Assembly (NCBI GenBank): GCA_029339195.1
Contig: JAPTJF010000027.1
Coordinates: 186,001-250,000, forward strand
Source of the DNA: Micractinium sp. NFX-FRZ
Taxonomy: Eukaryota > Chlorophyta > Trebouxiophyceae > Chlorellales > Chlorellaceae
Direction of reading: 5' to 3'
Length of the DNA stretch: 64,000 bases
Part shown: one piece after another, positions 11,943 through 34,700 of the stretch
Position numbering within the stretch: position 1 is the stretch's first letter
Layout: the number at the start of each line of letters is the position of its first letter
The notes under the pieces: model-generated
Told to the model about the DNA's origin: nothing
The model's database searches: none
Seen by the model: only the letters and a program-made list of their open reading frames with translations
Translations under genes and position numbers: made by a program

Positions 11943-12876
11943 TCAGGCGCTGGAATGAGCAATATGGACTCAAGAAGCCGGATTGAACGAGGTTTTTGGC
12001 ACTTTCGTGAAGTGCTGCTTTACGGGGACGGGGCCGCGTGCTCGCACCTGGGTTGCACCCACGTCATCAGGTGTCACGTCACCAGTATCCCGCGGGTATC
12101 CCGCCTTCCATGGGAAGTCATCACGAATCACTGCCTGCTAGAGGAAGGCTGGTGGGCACTATCGCCCGGCATGCACAGCGGCGTGCATACGCGGCGGGCC
12201 GTCAAGTGAAGGCGTCAGCTGACGAGCGCTGGCAGGCATGCCTGCCTCCGAGGGAGTCCCACGCAGTGCAGAGTCCATGCATCCGGGCCCATGCACATCT
12301 GGACACTTTCACTGGACATCACCATGCGTCTATGACAGGTCAGATGCCTGACATTAACACAGACCTCCCGGCCGGCACATCATTACCCATGCACCGGGCA
12401 CCGCATACAGGCCAAGGGCTTACATGACTACAGCAGGGAAGCAGCCGATGTAAGGGTCGGCAGCTGCCCAGGCGGAAAGGAGACAAATCAGGACAAAACG
12501 GAGCGAATCAGGCATCCATAATCCAAGGGAGGATGGGGGGAGGAGGCGCAAGGCGCCCTGAGAGCGTGCTGTTCATGGTGTGCGCGAGCTGTGCAAAAGG
12601 CGGGGGCGCAATGGCAGCCCGGTGAAGCGGTGGGTGCGTGACCAGGCGGGCCCGTGTTCAATGGCGTGGAGGAAACAAGATAGTTGGTGTGTGCATGCGT
12701 CGTGGTGTGTGTGTTGTGGTGGAGTGGGGGTGGGGAGTCAACACTAAATGGGCCGGTGGTTGGGCGCATGGTTAAGGCGCTCCAGGCGGTACAATGCCAG
12801 CTCAGCGGCAGGCTTGCGGGCTGCAGCAAAGCAAGCCGATATCTCTGCTTGACGCCACGCCGTTCAACAGCGCAGC
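11943..12876. other. Intergenic: receptor kinase promoter and GH31 3' region
   Basis: No gene is supported here. The receptor kinase starts at the left end and reads away. The right part is 3' flank of the GH31 gene, with TTACA (TGTAA on the minus strand) near 12420. The stretch at 12680-12750 is GT-rich. Frames present here lack splice logic or domain content. Confidence 0.6.
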
Positions 12877-23545
<10,669 letters not shown>

Positions 23546-24056
23546 TCCCCTCCTCCAGGCCGGGCGGCCTGACTGCGTCGCGGAGTCGGCAATTGTCGAC
23601 CTGTAGATGCTTGAAAGTCGTGTTCGCGACTCTGCCGTGCACAGGACGCTCGCGGGAACAGGGTGGCAGCGCTGTTGCGGTCGCAGCTTGTTTCGCCGCG
23701 CCAGCCAGCAAACCGCGGACCGTCTGCTTTGCTGTTGCGATTGGCGCGGTGGCAGGCGCCCCCATGCGCCGAACACGCTGCACTACAAGCGCCAGCCTGG
23801 CGGGCGGCACGGCCGCGGCCAAGCAGGGGCCAGACACAGGGGAAAGCCTCATACCCCTTGCCTGAAGACAGCCGTCCGCCAGTGTCACGTGTGTTACACC
23901 ATGCATGTATGTACGCATGGTGACATGCACAGCAGGGCAGCACCAGTGGCAGACTAGCGATGGCAGGGTGGCAGACTAGCGATGGCTGAACACCTGGCGG
24001 CCCTGACGCTACAACGTGGGCTTGCATGTGAGCTGGCCGGGGCGCTCTCCATAAGG
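23546..24056. other. Intergenic: GH31 promoter and IF-3 3' flank
   Basis: No coding exon is supported. A short direct repeat (GGCAGACTAGCGATGGC) occurs twice at about 23947-23987. The GH31 transcript should start in the left part. Confidence 0.5.
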
Positions 24057-26864
24057 CTAGCTGGCCTGCGCTGGCGCCTGCACAGCCCCTGCCTCAGCAG
24101 CCGCCGCCTCCTCCACATCCTCCACCGCCTCCTCCTCCTCCTCTGCCTCCCCTTCTCCGCCCTTGGCCGGCCCTGCCTTGGGCGCCCCCGCCGCCGCCTT
24201 GACGGCAACCGGCGTCAGCATCACCGCCCAGTGGCCCTTCATGGGCCGCTGCAGGTGCTTCTCATCCTTCACCTTGCACAGGTCTGCAGGGGGAGCAGAA
24301 GGAAAGGGGAGGAAGAGAGAGGGGCCTGCTTGGTTTAGAGCGGCAGGCAAGGCACCCAGCAGAGAGGCACGCTGGGTGGGAGCAAGGCGGGAGCTAGCAC
24401 GCGCTCTCGCATGGCAGAGTGGGATGAGGTGGACAGGTGAGGCATGCAGTCCAGTGGCACTGACGCACGGTCCAGCCACCCACGTGGGTGAACCGCCCGT
24501 GTGGCGCCCGGTCAAGCACCCTAACCCCGCCGCCCGGCCTGCCCCGCCTCGATGCACCCCGGCCGACTGCAGCGAAGGGGCTGCCCTCCCGGGGCGCCCC
24601 CCCAGCGCACCTGCCAGCTGTCCGATGAGGTACAGCGTGACGTCCCGCCCCAGCGCAATCTGTGAGCCCCCCTTGAAGGTGACCACCAGCCGCAGCAGGT
24701 TGCCCTCCTCCAGGAAGCGGCGGGCCTGCAGGCAGGGTGGCACAGAGTGGGACTTGGGATGGCACAAACGAGCAAGGTCGCACAGTACGCCAGGGCGGGG
24801 TGGTGGCTGAGTGGTGGCATGAGCAGCAGCCATGTTGCCTGCTTCTTGGCAGCGGCAGGCCTGCAGAGCGGGCCAAGTTAGCGGTAGGGGAACTGGGGGT
24901 GCCGCCGGGAGGGCAGAACAGGGCAGGGAGATAACATGTACAGCAGCCAGCCCGCAGCACCTTTACAACCCAGTTCACGTGCAAGTGGGGCAGGGCAAGC
25001 CAGAAGGGGACGCACACAAGCCTGTCGCCAAGCAGACTAGACAGGACAATGCATGTGCGCCTCGCACCTGCGCCATTTTGACGCCCAGGTCGTGCTCGGC
25101 GATGCCGCAGGAGATGCGGATCTGCGGCACAGCGATGGGGAGATGGATACGCTCGCACCGGGTATATGCACCTCCTTGTAAATGAGTGGACATAACCTGG
25201 CACAAAGGAACCAGCTGCGTACATGTAGCACCCAACATAACACACACAGCCGGCACAGCGGGCACGGACAGCACAGCAGGGTCGCACTTCTTGCAGCCAC
25301 GCCGACGCGCAGCCCCCTGCAACGAAGCAGGCACAACCGGGACGGCAGGCAACCGGCACAGCGGGGGCACAGCAGGCACGGCAGGGGCAGCCCGGGCGCA
25401 CCTCCTTTGGCTCCATCAGGCGCTGCTGTGCCAGCTTCTGCTTAAGCGCCACTTTGTCCCGCTTCTGCTGCTCATACAGCACCTGCAGCAGGGCAGGTGC
25501 GTAGGCATGATACTGTTGGCAAGCTTCCTTCTAGCTGCTTCGCATGTGTACAACCCTGCCTCACCCACCCTTGCCCCATTTAGCTATCCGCACGCACCAC
25601 CGACGGCTGGATGCACAGGGGGCACAGCAGGCCTGCACGCATTACCCCCTGCCCCCACCCACCTTGCTCCACTCGATCAAGCGCACCACCGGCGGCTCGG
25701 CACAGCGGTCATGGCAGGCACAGCAGGCACGGCAGGCATGCACGCCCCACCCCCTGCCCCCACCCACCTTGCTCCACTCGATCATGCGCACCACCGGCGG
25801 CTCGGCGCGCGGGGACACCATGACCACGTCAAGCCCGCGCCCCTTGGCCCGCCTGCGGTGGCAGCGCACACCAGAGTGGGGGTGGAGGGTGCGACAGGCG
25901 GGACGGTGGGGATGGGAGGCATGCGCAGGCGCCAGGGCGGCGCACAGGGCGCTCCCGACCCGGTGCAGCACCAATGCGCACCGCTCTTCCACGTCAAGAT
26001 CTGCAGCAGCCCGCGCTGGCCAGACAAATGGTGCAGCCACTCTTCCCTCCAGCCACACACTCACTCGCCCAGCACAGGACCCACCCACCAACGGAGGGCC
26101 CACCCACCCATGCACCCGCCCCACTGGAAGGCCCGCCAGCCCTCTCACTTGATTGCCGCCCTCAGCAGCATGACCTCTGATGGCTCCTCTGGGTCAGGGA
26201 ACAGCACACGCACCTGAAGATGTGAGGGGAGGGGGAGGGGAGGTCAGGAGGGGCACAGGCGTGCTGACAGGCAGTTTGGCTGGCTGGTTTGGTAGTAAGA
26301 CGAGCAAGCGCCTGGCAGGGCAGCTTGCCCCGGCACACCTCAAAACCCTTTCCAGCTGTCACCGCCTGTGCCCTCAACGTCAGCAAACGCAGCCCTGCCC
26401 CACCTCAATCAACACCTCAAAAGGGTTGAGGTCCTGCCCACCTCGGATGCAGCAATCTCCTCGTTCCTCGCCGGCAGGTTCTTCTGCGGTGCCGCGTTCC
26501 TGTCCCGCCGCCGCTGCGGCCGCACAAAGTTCAGCGCAAACCCGCGCCGCTGCTGCACCTGCTGCGCCTGCTGCTGCCGCTGTGTGCAAGGCAGCGCCGT
26601 CTGCAGCGGTGCAGCGCACCCCCAGCGCCAGCCCACACCCCATGCTGCTCCTGCTGCTTCATGCTGCTGCCACGGCTGCCCCGGCTGGTGTGCGGGCCCA
26701 GGGCAGTGGGCCAGGGCTCGGAAGCCGGCTGCCTGCTGCTGGTGCGACTCTGCTGCTGCTGCCGGCAGTGCAACGCCTTCCAGCTCCACCTCACCCATTA
26801 CCTGCCGCCAGGCCAGTAGACGCAGCCGCCCCTGCTGGCGTGCCGCTCGGACGAGCGCCGCCAT
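24057..26864 (-). CDS. Organellar (probably plastid) translation initiation factor IF-3
   Basis: ATG at 26864 opens a basic, acid-poor presequence (MAALVRAARQQGRLRLLAWR) and a Gln/Ala-rich stretch. The IF-3 core is spread over exons: FALNFVRPQRRRDR, then RVLFPDPEEPSEVMLLRAA, then GLDVVMVSPRAEPPVVRMIE (exon ending about 25768), then YEQQKRDKVALKQKLAQQR, then IRISCGIAEHDLGVKMAQ, then RRFLEEGNLLRLVVTFKG. Order and spacing match the IF-3 N domain, linker and C domain (compare DLVEVSP, YEQQK and EHDYQVK in bacterial IF-3). The last exon ends in an acidic Glu/Ala-rich tail. IF-3 binds the 30S subunit and proofreads start-codon pairing. Plastid location is inferred from the presequence and the acidic extension, which recalls Euglena chloroplast IF-3; mitochondrial location is not excluded. 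TAG is at 24057. Confidence 0.88.
25630..25815 (-). repeat. Exon-edge echo, donor side (IF-3)
   Basis: The exon end EPPVVRMIEWSK plus donor GTGGGTGGGGGCAGGGGG (about 25745-25803) is repeated about 100 bp into the intron as EPPVVRLIEWSK with the same donor context (about 25638-25703). More than 50 bp are nearly identical, so this echo is recent. Confidence 0.9.
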
Positions 26865-26982
26865 TCCTTTCCGCTGCTGCTGTTGACAATCTGCTGCTGC
26901 CTGCTGCTGCTGCTCCTACCGCCTGCCTCGTTTGCTGGACTGGCTCCTACCGCCTGCCTGCCTGCCCGCCTGCCTGGGTGTC

Positions 26983-27641
26983 TCACCAGAAGAACCCCGT
27001 GCGCTTGGCCACCCGCTCCGCTTTGTCTGCCTCGTACTGCAGGGCAGGGAACCGGTGAGTTTAGTGATTGTTAAAACTTCATGCACTATGGTCAGGCGCA
27101 GCCACGCGCTCCGTTCTATTTGTGACGGGCCATGGGATGCGGCATTCCGGCAGTGCCCACTGTTGCCCATCCTGCGCCCTCCGTGCCTCCACCCCGCACT
27201 CGCCTGCTCCTTTTTACACTTGCGGTATGCGTCGAATGCCGCCTTGCACTTGCTCTTGTCGTAGTTGTTCTTGTCGAGGCCTGCATCGAACAGACGCAGG
27301 ATCGGCGCAGCAGTAGGTCGAGCAAGTGCGTGGCGTTGCAGGAAGGGCAGCAGCAGCGGCGGCGCCAGCGGCGGCACGCCCACTGCCCACTCGACACCGG
27401 ACATCCCTTGGCGCTGTCGGCGATGCGTTCACGGTGTGCGTCCCTCACGGGGCACAAATTTGCCACGGAGGGGGCTGCACTAGGCCGGGTTGCGCGAGCG
27501 GGCCCCACCGCTAGGGTTGCGGCAGTCCGGCACGCTGTGTGGGCCACTCTTCATCAACTCACACGTCAGGGAGTTGTTGTATGCCTCGCCGCAGGAAGAT
27601 TCAGAGACCTTCCGTGTTGTGCCCTTCTGCTGCTGGCTCAT
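26983..27641 (-). CDS. COX23: Twin Cx9C mitochondrial protein, COX23/CHCHD7-like
   Basis: Three exons join exactly: 27641-27563, 27280-27204 and 27036-26983, giving 69 residues. The first Cx9C is CGEAYNNSLTC, with its second Cys codon split by intron 1. LDKNNYDKSKC leads into the second Cx9C (CKAAFDAYRKC). The protein ends RVAKRTGFFW and TGA. The NNYDKxKC segment between the two cysteine pairs is diagnostic for COX23/CHCHD7, an intermembrane-space protein needed for cytochrome c oxidase assembly and oxidised by the Mia40 relay. Intron 2 has a GC donor (CAG|GCGAGT). MSQQQKG at 27641 is preferred as start because the upstream ATG at 27719 would add a segment unlike the family. Confidence 0.88.
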
Positions 27642-27984
27642 CGAGCAGGGGGCTCCTCCTGCAAATCCGGGTGATTGGGGGCTTGCTGGAGACCATTTGC
27701 GACCGCCGATCGCCACCAAGTTCTCGCTCGGCCTGCTGCGACATGCTGCGCTAATTTGCCGCGCATTCCTAGCTTGCAGAGCCCCTTGCTTGCACTAACA
27801 TACATTCACGAGATCTTACGCCTGCTCAGGCTGCTGCTCACTGCGACCGCTTACCTAAGACGCCGGCCAACAAGGGTCTCGTGGCTCTTGCCGACCGCGT
27901 GGCGAGCCTCATCATTAGAACCACGCTAGAAACCTTCTAGCTTACATTCGTCTCACGCCTGCTGGCTACACCGACGAGGCGAGC
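27642..27984. promoter_or_regulatory. 343-bp divergent promoter region between COX23 and the protease
   Basis: The two genes are transcribed away from each other. A perfect 6-bp inverted repeat with a 3-nt spacer, CTAGAAACCTTCTAG, sits at 27926-27940, 45 bp before the protease ATG. It contains GAA/TTC half-sites, but the spacing is not that of a standard heat-shock element. No TATA box is obvious. Confidence 0.45.
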
Positions 27985-30900
27985 ATGTGGAGAACAGCCA
28001 CGCCGCAGCGGCAACGAGGGGGCACCCAAGCTGGTGCCCACCCAGCCGGCCTCCTGCTCCTCCTGCTCCTGCCACTAGCGCTGCTCGAGCCCTGCAGCGC
28101 GCGTGCGCAGCTCCCCGACTCAGAAACGGAGGGGCCAGTGCAGACGCAGCAGCTCACCAACGACGGGGATGGCGGCGGCATGGGCGGCCCGCCACACGAC
28201 GTGCGGACATCCCTCCGAGCGCTGCTGCAAACTATCAGCCTCCCTGGGACACGCATAGTGGGCGGCACACAGGCAGCTCAAAACCGCTTTCCCTACATGG
28301 CCAGGCAAGTGCTTATCCGAAGAGGCTCATGGACCCACTGTTCACCGCTGCGCTGTCCTGCGCCGCACAACATGACCCTTCCCCCTGCCGCCACCTCAGC
28401 TGCCACCTCGTGCCACTCCTTGCAGCTTGCGCGACTCAACTGGCTCACATTACTGCGGAGGCGCCTTGGTGGCATCCAACGTGGTGATGACGGCCGCCCA
28501 CTGTGTGTCAGACGCAAGCCTGCGCTCACCCACGGTGCGTGCGGGGTCGCAGTGCGGCAGCGTGCAATCTGCCTGGCACAGCATGCACAGCATGTGCGTA
28601 CTGACCCTTCTTTCTTTCCTTGGCTCGCCCCGTCTTACTGGCCCGCCCCGGCTTACTGGCACACACACCTTTGACCTGCAGGTGCACATAGGCAGGCGCT
28701 TCCTCACCACAGCAGGTGAGGTGGCACGGCACTGAGATCCCGGCAACCTGACTTGGGGCAGCGAAGGCACGGCAGAGCTCTGCCAAGCGTGCGCCTGATC
28801 AGCAGCAGTGCCCATGTTGCCCTGTTCACCCCGTCACAACTTCCCCTGCCTGCAGAGACGGGCTACGATGTGCGGCGGGTGGCCTCCACCGCGATCCATC
28901 CTGGTTACGACCCGAGCACCAGCGCAAACGACATCGCCAGTAAGCAAGGAGGGCCTGCACCTGCTGTGTGCATCCGGCATACCCAGCAGCAACTCACCCC
29001 GGCTGCAGCTGAGGTGCTGCTGCATTGATGCCGTTGCCACCTGCACTCCCGGCACGCATTCCCTCTCCGCATCATTATGCGCAGCGCTCCTGCCACCGCC
29101 CGCTCGCCCGCCCAAGCTGGTAATTGTTCTTACTTACAAACAAATTCACCCATCCCCGCCCGCCCACCCCACACCCAAACCACCTGCTGCAGTGCTGCTC
29201 CTGGATTCTCCCTCCACCAAGACCCCGCTGCGCCTGCCCACCGCTGACCTGGCGCTAGCGGACGGCGCACCGCTCACAGCCATTGGCTTTGGCACCACCT
29301 CCGAGGGCTCCTCCTACCTGTCTGAGACGCTGCAGCAAGTGACGGTGTCGTACATCGCCGCAGCCAGGTGTACCTCCACCGTCTACACAGTCGGGCAGAT
29401 CAAGCCGGGGATGCTGTGCGCCGGCGAGCTTGCCGGCGGCAAGGACAGGTGGGCGGGAAGGTGCACGTGCAAGTGCTGCTGCGGGGGAGGGGGAGCGGGA
29501 AGTTCGGGAGGCTAGACCAGGCGCCGCCAGACAGCAGTTGGTGCAGAGGAGAAAGGCAGGGGAGACCAGGAAAGCACAGTGGGTCCCCACCATACCATCA
29601 CACCTTGGCCTCCCTGCTCTACCTGCTTCCTTGTTGTCTGCAGCTGCCAGGGCGACAGCGGCGGCCCACTGGTGTCTGCCGGCGGCTCCGCTGCCAACGA
29701 CCTGGCTGTGGGCATCGTGTCTTGGGGCTTTGGCTGCGCCCGGGCCAACCTGCCAGGTGAGCGGTGGGGCGGTGGACATGGCTGCACTCGGCATATGCCC
29801 GCTAGCAGCTCTCCCTGCCCTGGCTCTGTTGCTGCAGCTCCCACCCCCGCCCAGGGCACCTGCTCACAGCCGGCTTCACCACGTGCCGCATTCCCATTAC
29901 CCCTATTCCCTTTCTCCCTCCCCCGCCTCCCTCCCTCCCTCCCTGCCGTCCCCCACCAGGCGTCTACATTGACGTGGCCTTCTTCCGCAGCTGGATTGCC
30001 ACCCAGGTGACCAAGTGGGGCACCTCCCTGACTCCTTCCCCCACAGCGTCGCCTCCCCCGCCGGCCAGGGTGCCCTCCCCACCGCCCCCTCCTCCTGCCA
30101 AACTGCCCTCCCCGCCACCGCCACCGCCAGCCAAGGTGCCCTCCCCACCGCCCCCTCCTCCGGCCAAGGTGCCCTCCCCGCCACCCCCTCCCCCAGCCAG
30201 AGTACCCTCCCCGCCACCACCTCCGCCAACCAAGGTGCCCGCCCCGCCGCCCCCAGTCCAGACAGCACCTTCAGACACCAGCGCTGACTGTACCTGCTCG
30301 CGCACCGGCATAAGCGGGGGCGTGCGCACCAACCGCAAGGGCTGCGCCAGGCACGACGCGTCCGTCACACCGCTTCTGCACTGCTACGTGAGCACTCTGC
30401 TGCCTGCGCCAGCTGGTGGTGCTTTGCATGCTGTGGTCACCTGCTGACACGCTGTTGGCATCGCCTCTGCCCTGCAAATAGGCTGAATTTGGTCTCAATT
30501 CGCCCCCTTTCCCATGTTGCCCTACTTGCCTGCCTGTCTGCAGACGGCAGGCGGCAACAGGTGCCCACAAGCCCTGCCATCCCCGCTCTTCCCCACCACC
30601 GCTGCGGCATGGGTGCCCTGTGGCGCCGACGCCCAAGCCACCAACCTTGCCAACCCCACCCAGCCTGCACCTTCGCCCAACGGCCCTCGGACGCCCACTG
30701 TCACCTTGACGGGCCCTGGGACGATCAGCAACGTTGTGGGCCTGACACCCAACACTGGAGCGGCCACCCCACCCCCAGCCAAGTCGAGCCCCGCCCCTGC
30801 AGCCACCACCCCTGTCATCACCACCTTCAGCTCGGTCCCAGCCAGGTGGCAAGAGGAGCTGTGCAAGTGCAGCGGGGACGGTGTGTCTGCGGGCATCGAG

Positions 30901-31229
30901 ACGGAGCGGAAGGGATGCAGGGTGCACGGCTTCCCATCTGACACTACCCGCCACTGGTGAGGGGCATGGTGTTGGGGCAGCGGTGTTGGGGCAGCGGTGT
31001 TGGGGCAGCAGTGGTGTGACTTGGGATGTTAGCAAGGCGAAGGGCACCCCAGACCACCTTGTTGCTGCGCTCTTTGCTGCCCGGATACTCAGCTGCACTA
31101 TGCATCCTCTTGTCTGCCTGCCTGAGCTGTTGCAGCTACGTGGTGGGAGGCACGGCGTGCACCTCTGCCAAGCCATCCACCACCTTCCCTGGGACTGCCT
31201 GGAAGCCTTGCCGCAGCAATGCCGACTAA
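27985..31229 (+). CDS. Secreted trypsin-like serine protease with Pro-rich linker and two Cys-rich C-terminal modules
   Basis: ATG at 27985 begins a signal-anchor/signal peptide (basic start, then [14 protein letters not shown]). The activation site is [18 protein letters not shown]. The catalytic triad is present: His in TAAHCV, Asp in SANDIA (split before VLLLDSP), and Ser in [33 protein letters not shown] completes the S1A fold. Intron 1 (28305-28425) uses a GC donor (AG|GCAAGT) and its removal joins MA to [13 protein letters not shown] exactly as trypsins require. After [10 protein letters not shown] come about seven (S/A)PPPPPP blocks (30050-30260), a wall-type linker. Two homologous ~64-residue modules follow (30289-30650 and 30850-31229), sharing CxCSxxGxSxG, RKGCxxH, HCYxxGG, FPxTA and WxPC. 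Predicted to be extracellular and wall-associated. Confidence 0.9.
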
Positions 31230-31710
31230 GCTCCAAACACCCAACAACGCCGCGGGGCTCGCCTACATATACAAAGGCCACGTGATCTGCTGCCACCAGC
31301 TTGCCGGTGTGCGTAGCCAGGCGGTTATCCCAAGCACCCTCTCAAGCACTCGGTTGACCTCCGCCACTCTGTGATACTAGTGCAGATGCGGTGCACATGC
31401 GTGCATCCCCTTTTCACACAGCCATTGTAACACTGCCTGCTTCGTGAGCGGTCATTGGCAGTTTACTCAAACCACGAAAAACATGGGTACTTTAGCTACC
31501 GCAGACAGAAGGAAGGCAAGGAGCAAGGCATGCCGGGTAAGCAGTCACAAGATTACAGAAGCATTGAGGCATGCTGGTGCATGCCGCAGCTCATCATCCA
31601 AATTGGGCAGGCTGGGACACATGAAAATGCACTCACAGCGCACCGAGCACACACAGCACAGGTGGTGTGGCCTGCCAGAAAGGCTGCATACTTGTACATG
31701 GCACCGCCAC
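31230..31710. other. Convergent intergenic region with opposing TGTAA signals
   Basis: No gene is supported. TGTAA on the plus strand at 31426-31430 lies about 200 bp after the protease stop. TTACA at 31553-31557 (TGTAA on the minus strand) lies about 155 bp after the MYND gene stop. Each fits as the poly(A) signal of its gene. Confidence 0.55.
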
Positions 31711-34700
31711 TCAGCTGACTGCCTCCTCCTCATTGGCAGCCGCCGCTGCCTCTGCTGCCGCCCGCGCCGCCTGCCGTGCTGCTCCTAGCGCCTTGCACAC
31801 ACGCCGGTTACCCATCGGTGTGCGCCAGTCGGATGTTGCACATTCAGGGCCGCAGTACCACACCGTGCGGCAGCCTCCGCACCGCTTGCTGCCGGGCTGC
31901 TCGCCTGCGCCAGGCCCGCCATCGGCGCCCAGGTTGGCGCAGCGCAGGTAGGCACAGCTGCGGGTGGCCGCCGCCTGCGCTAGCTGCAGCCTGTCGGCGG
32001 CCTGCTGCTCGGGCGCCTGCCAATGCTGCTGCAACAGCTGGGCCACTGCGGTGGCTGACACAACAAGCTGCTGGCGGTGAGAAGCGAAGGTCTGAGCTGC
32101 TGCCAAGAAGCCATCAGTTGCAAAGGGGGCTGCAGGGCTGCTCCACTTGTTTGGCGCATGGGGCATTTCATCGCACAAATCAGCCAGCTGGTGTACGGCT
32201 GCTCTTAGCTGCACCCTTGCAGGGGAGATGGTGCCACTCGCTCCTATGTCAAACATGGTGCCAGCTGAGGATGCCAAGAGTTCTGCCGCCACCAGGTTCA
32301 TGGCAATAACAGCCCGGCACAAGCTCAGCACAGCTTGCCTGAAGCTTGCCTGCAGAAAGAAAAGTGTTCTTAAATTCGTCAAGTGTGCAGGGTGGGCAAA
32401 GCTTCAAACGTGTTTGTTTCACACGTCACGCGCACATACCGACCTACCCGTGCCTCTGCTGGAACATCTCCTCCTGCTGAGACTATAGTCGTGAGGCTGC
32501 GCCCACAGCTCCTGACAAGTAGTGCCTCCGGCAGCTCCATCAGCTGTTGCATCGTGCCGTCCAGCAGCATTGTGCAACACAGGCGGGGGGACCGTTGTGC
32601 CACATACTCCACGCCCTCAGCAATGCAGTGGCTGTGCTGCAGGGAGAGATCACCGCTCATCTGCAAGGAAACATGACAGGCCTTCAGGGTGGTTCATTCC
32701 CTCTTGATAGCTGCCTCACACAAGCCGGCTGAGTATCACAGTGAGCGTCGATGGCAACCTCCGCAGCAGAAGCGACTCACAGCTTTGTGCACCAGCCTCT
32801 CTAATGCCTCCATCGCGGTGGGTGTGGCTCCAGCTGGTGGGGCGTGCTGCATGACAAGCAGCAGCTGGGTCTCCCAAAAGGACAGTGACTCTACGCCCGC
32901 CACGCCCGGCGTGTCCTGCATGCTGTCCGGCCTTGCAGCAAGCACCCGTAGCACTTCCAGATGCGCTTCGCACACGCCCTCAAGCTGCCTGCACACATGG
33001 CGAGGAGAGGGAGGGCCACTTCTGAACGGCAGGTTAGTAAATGTCTGGACGAGCCCGCCAATGGCTGTGGTGGTGAAGGGCTGGCTGCGGAAGCATATGT
33101 GAGCTCAGGCACGCTGCCCACAAGCCCAGGCAGGGCCAGCCAGTGCTAGAATGCAATTGTGTAACTGCGGGATGGGTGCAGATGCCTGCCTGCTCCTTGA
33201 TGACGCACCTGGGGAAGACTACCGGGTAACCTCCGCCATCTGCCTGGTGCCTGACCAACTTCAACAGCAGGGCGAGCGCCCTGCCAGTTACATGGACTAG
33301 GAAGTCCCACCTGTGGTGCAGTGGCAGGGCCCGCTCTTCATCGGCCGCACTCAGGCCAGCTGCCCAGTGCACAAGCCGGCAAGCTGTCGAGTGCAGCTGC
33401 AGCTGATGCGGCCCCAGCGCATGACATGCTGCTGGCGCCAGCTCAGCGGCTGACGGGCCCTCTCCGGCCAGGAATTGGTCTGCCAAATGGCCAGCCGCTG
33501 CAGCAAGCGACTGCAGGGTAGCTGGCATACTTGGGGCTGACGTGTGCCCGGGGGCACGGCGTGTGACCTCGGGCACCGGCTGCCCTGCCGGGAAGTCTGC
33601 TGCCACCGCAAACTGGCGCTGCACTGCTAGTGCCGTGGGCAGCAGGCGAAGGCCTGCGTCGGCAGCGGCCAGCACCAGCCTGAGCTGCTCCGCGCTGACC
33701 GGCTGTTGTGTCCCTTGCACCGCTCGCATTGCTGCCGAGAGAAGCTGCTGCCAATTTGCTAAGAGCGTTGGCAGGTGCTGCTGTGCCTCTGCCATGGGTG
33801 CCAACAGTTTCATGGCTGAGGCCAGCCGCGGGAACAGGCGGAGGAACTCCCAGTGGCCAGCCCCCTGACTAGGGCTGAGCTGGCAAAGTGGGCCCACTAG
33901 GGCACAAGTTTGCACCCACCCAGCAGCCAAGAGGGCTCCGTCAACGCCCGTGGGGCAGCTCAGCGGCAGCCGCTCCACTAGCTGCGTGGCCAGCTGCCGC
34001 AGGGCTGCCCCTGTTTGCTCCTGGCGCAACTCTTGTGTCAGCGCTGAGGACAGGCAGCGGGCTGTGAGGAAGTTCATAGATTCTGCCAGCATGTGAAAGC
34101 AGCCTTTGCTGTCGCCACTGTTTGGAGTGGTCGTATCGAGAGGAGCGACGGCTGGCACGATGATGCTCAAGCTGAACCTGGCCAGCTGCACCAGCCGGCG
34201 CTGCAGAGAGGGGTCTGCCTGCACCGCTGCCTGCACGCTGCTGAACGCTGTGTTGGCATGACGCAGCAGCATCGAGCAGAAATCGACGAATGAATGCAGT
34301 GCCTCCGGGCGGGTGCCTGCAAGCAAGAGGAGCAAGTGGCGTGTTGAACCAGCATGCAATGCATTGCATGCTGGTTCAACATATGATGCTCCTGGTATCA
34401 ATCCCCGGCGGTACCTCATACCTGGTTGCATCTGCGGAGCAGCTTCCAGCATCACAGCCGCCACCACTGTCAGCCAATGCGCAGTCATAGCTGGGGGGAA
34501 AGCACCGGAAATGGCGGCTCCAGAGGACCCCCTCAAGGCCGTGCCTGGGTCCAGCAGCAGAGCCGTGCACAGGCTGGAAACTGGCTGCAGCAACTCCTCC
34601 AGCCTGTGCCAGCGCAGCCAAGGTGGGGCAGCCTCCAGGAGGTGCAGGCCGCTCCCCAGCAGCAGCGGCGCCGCTGCCGCCAGCCCCTGGCTGTCTGCAG

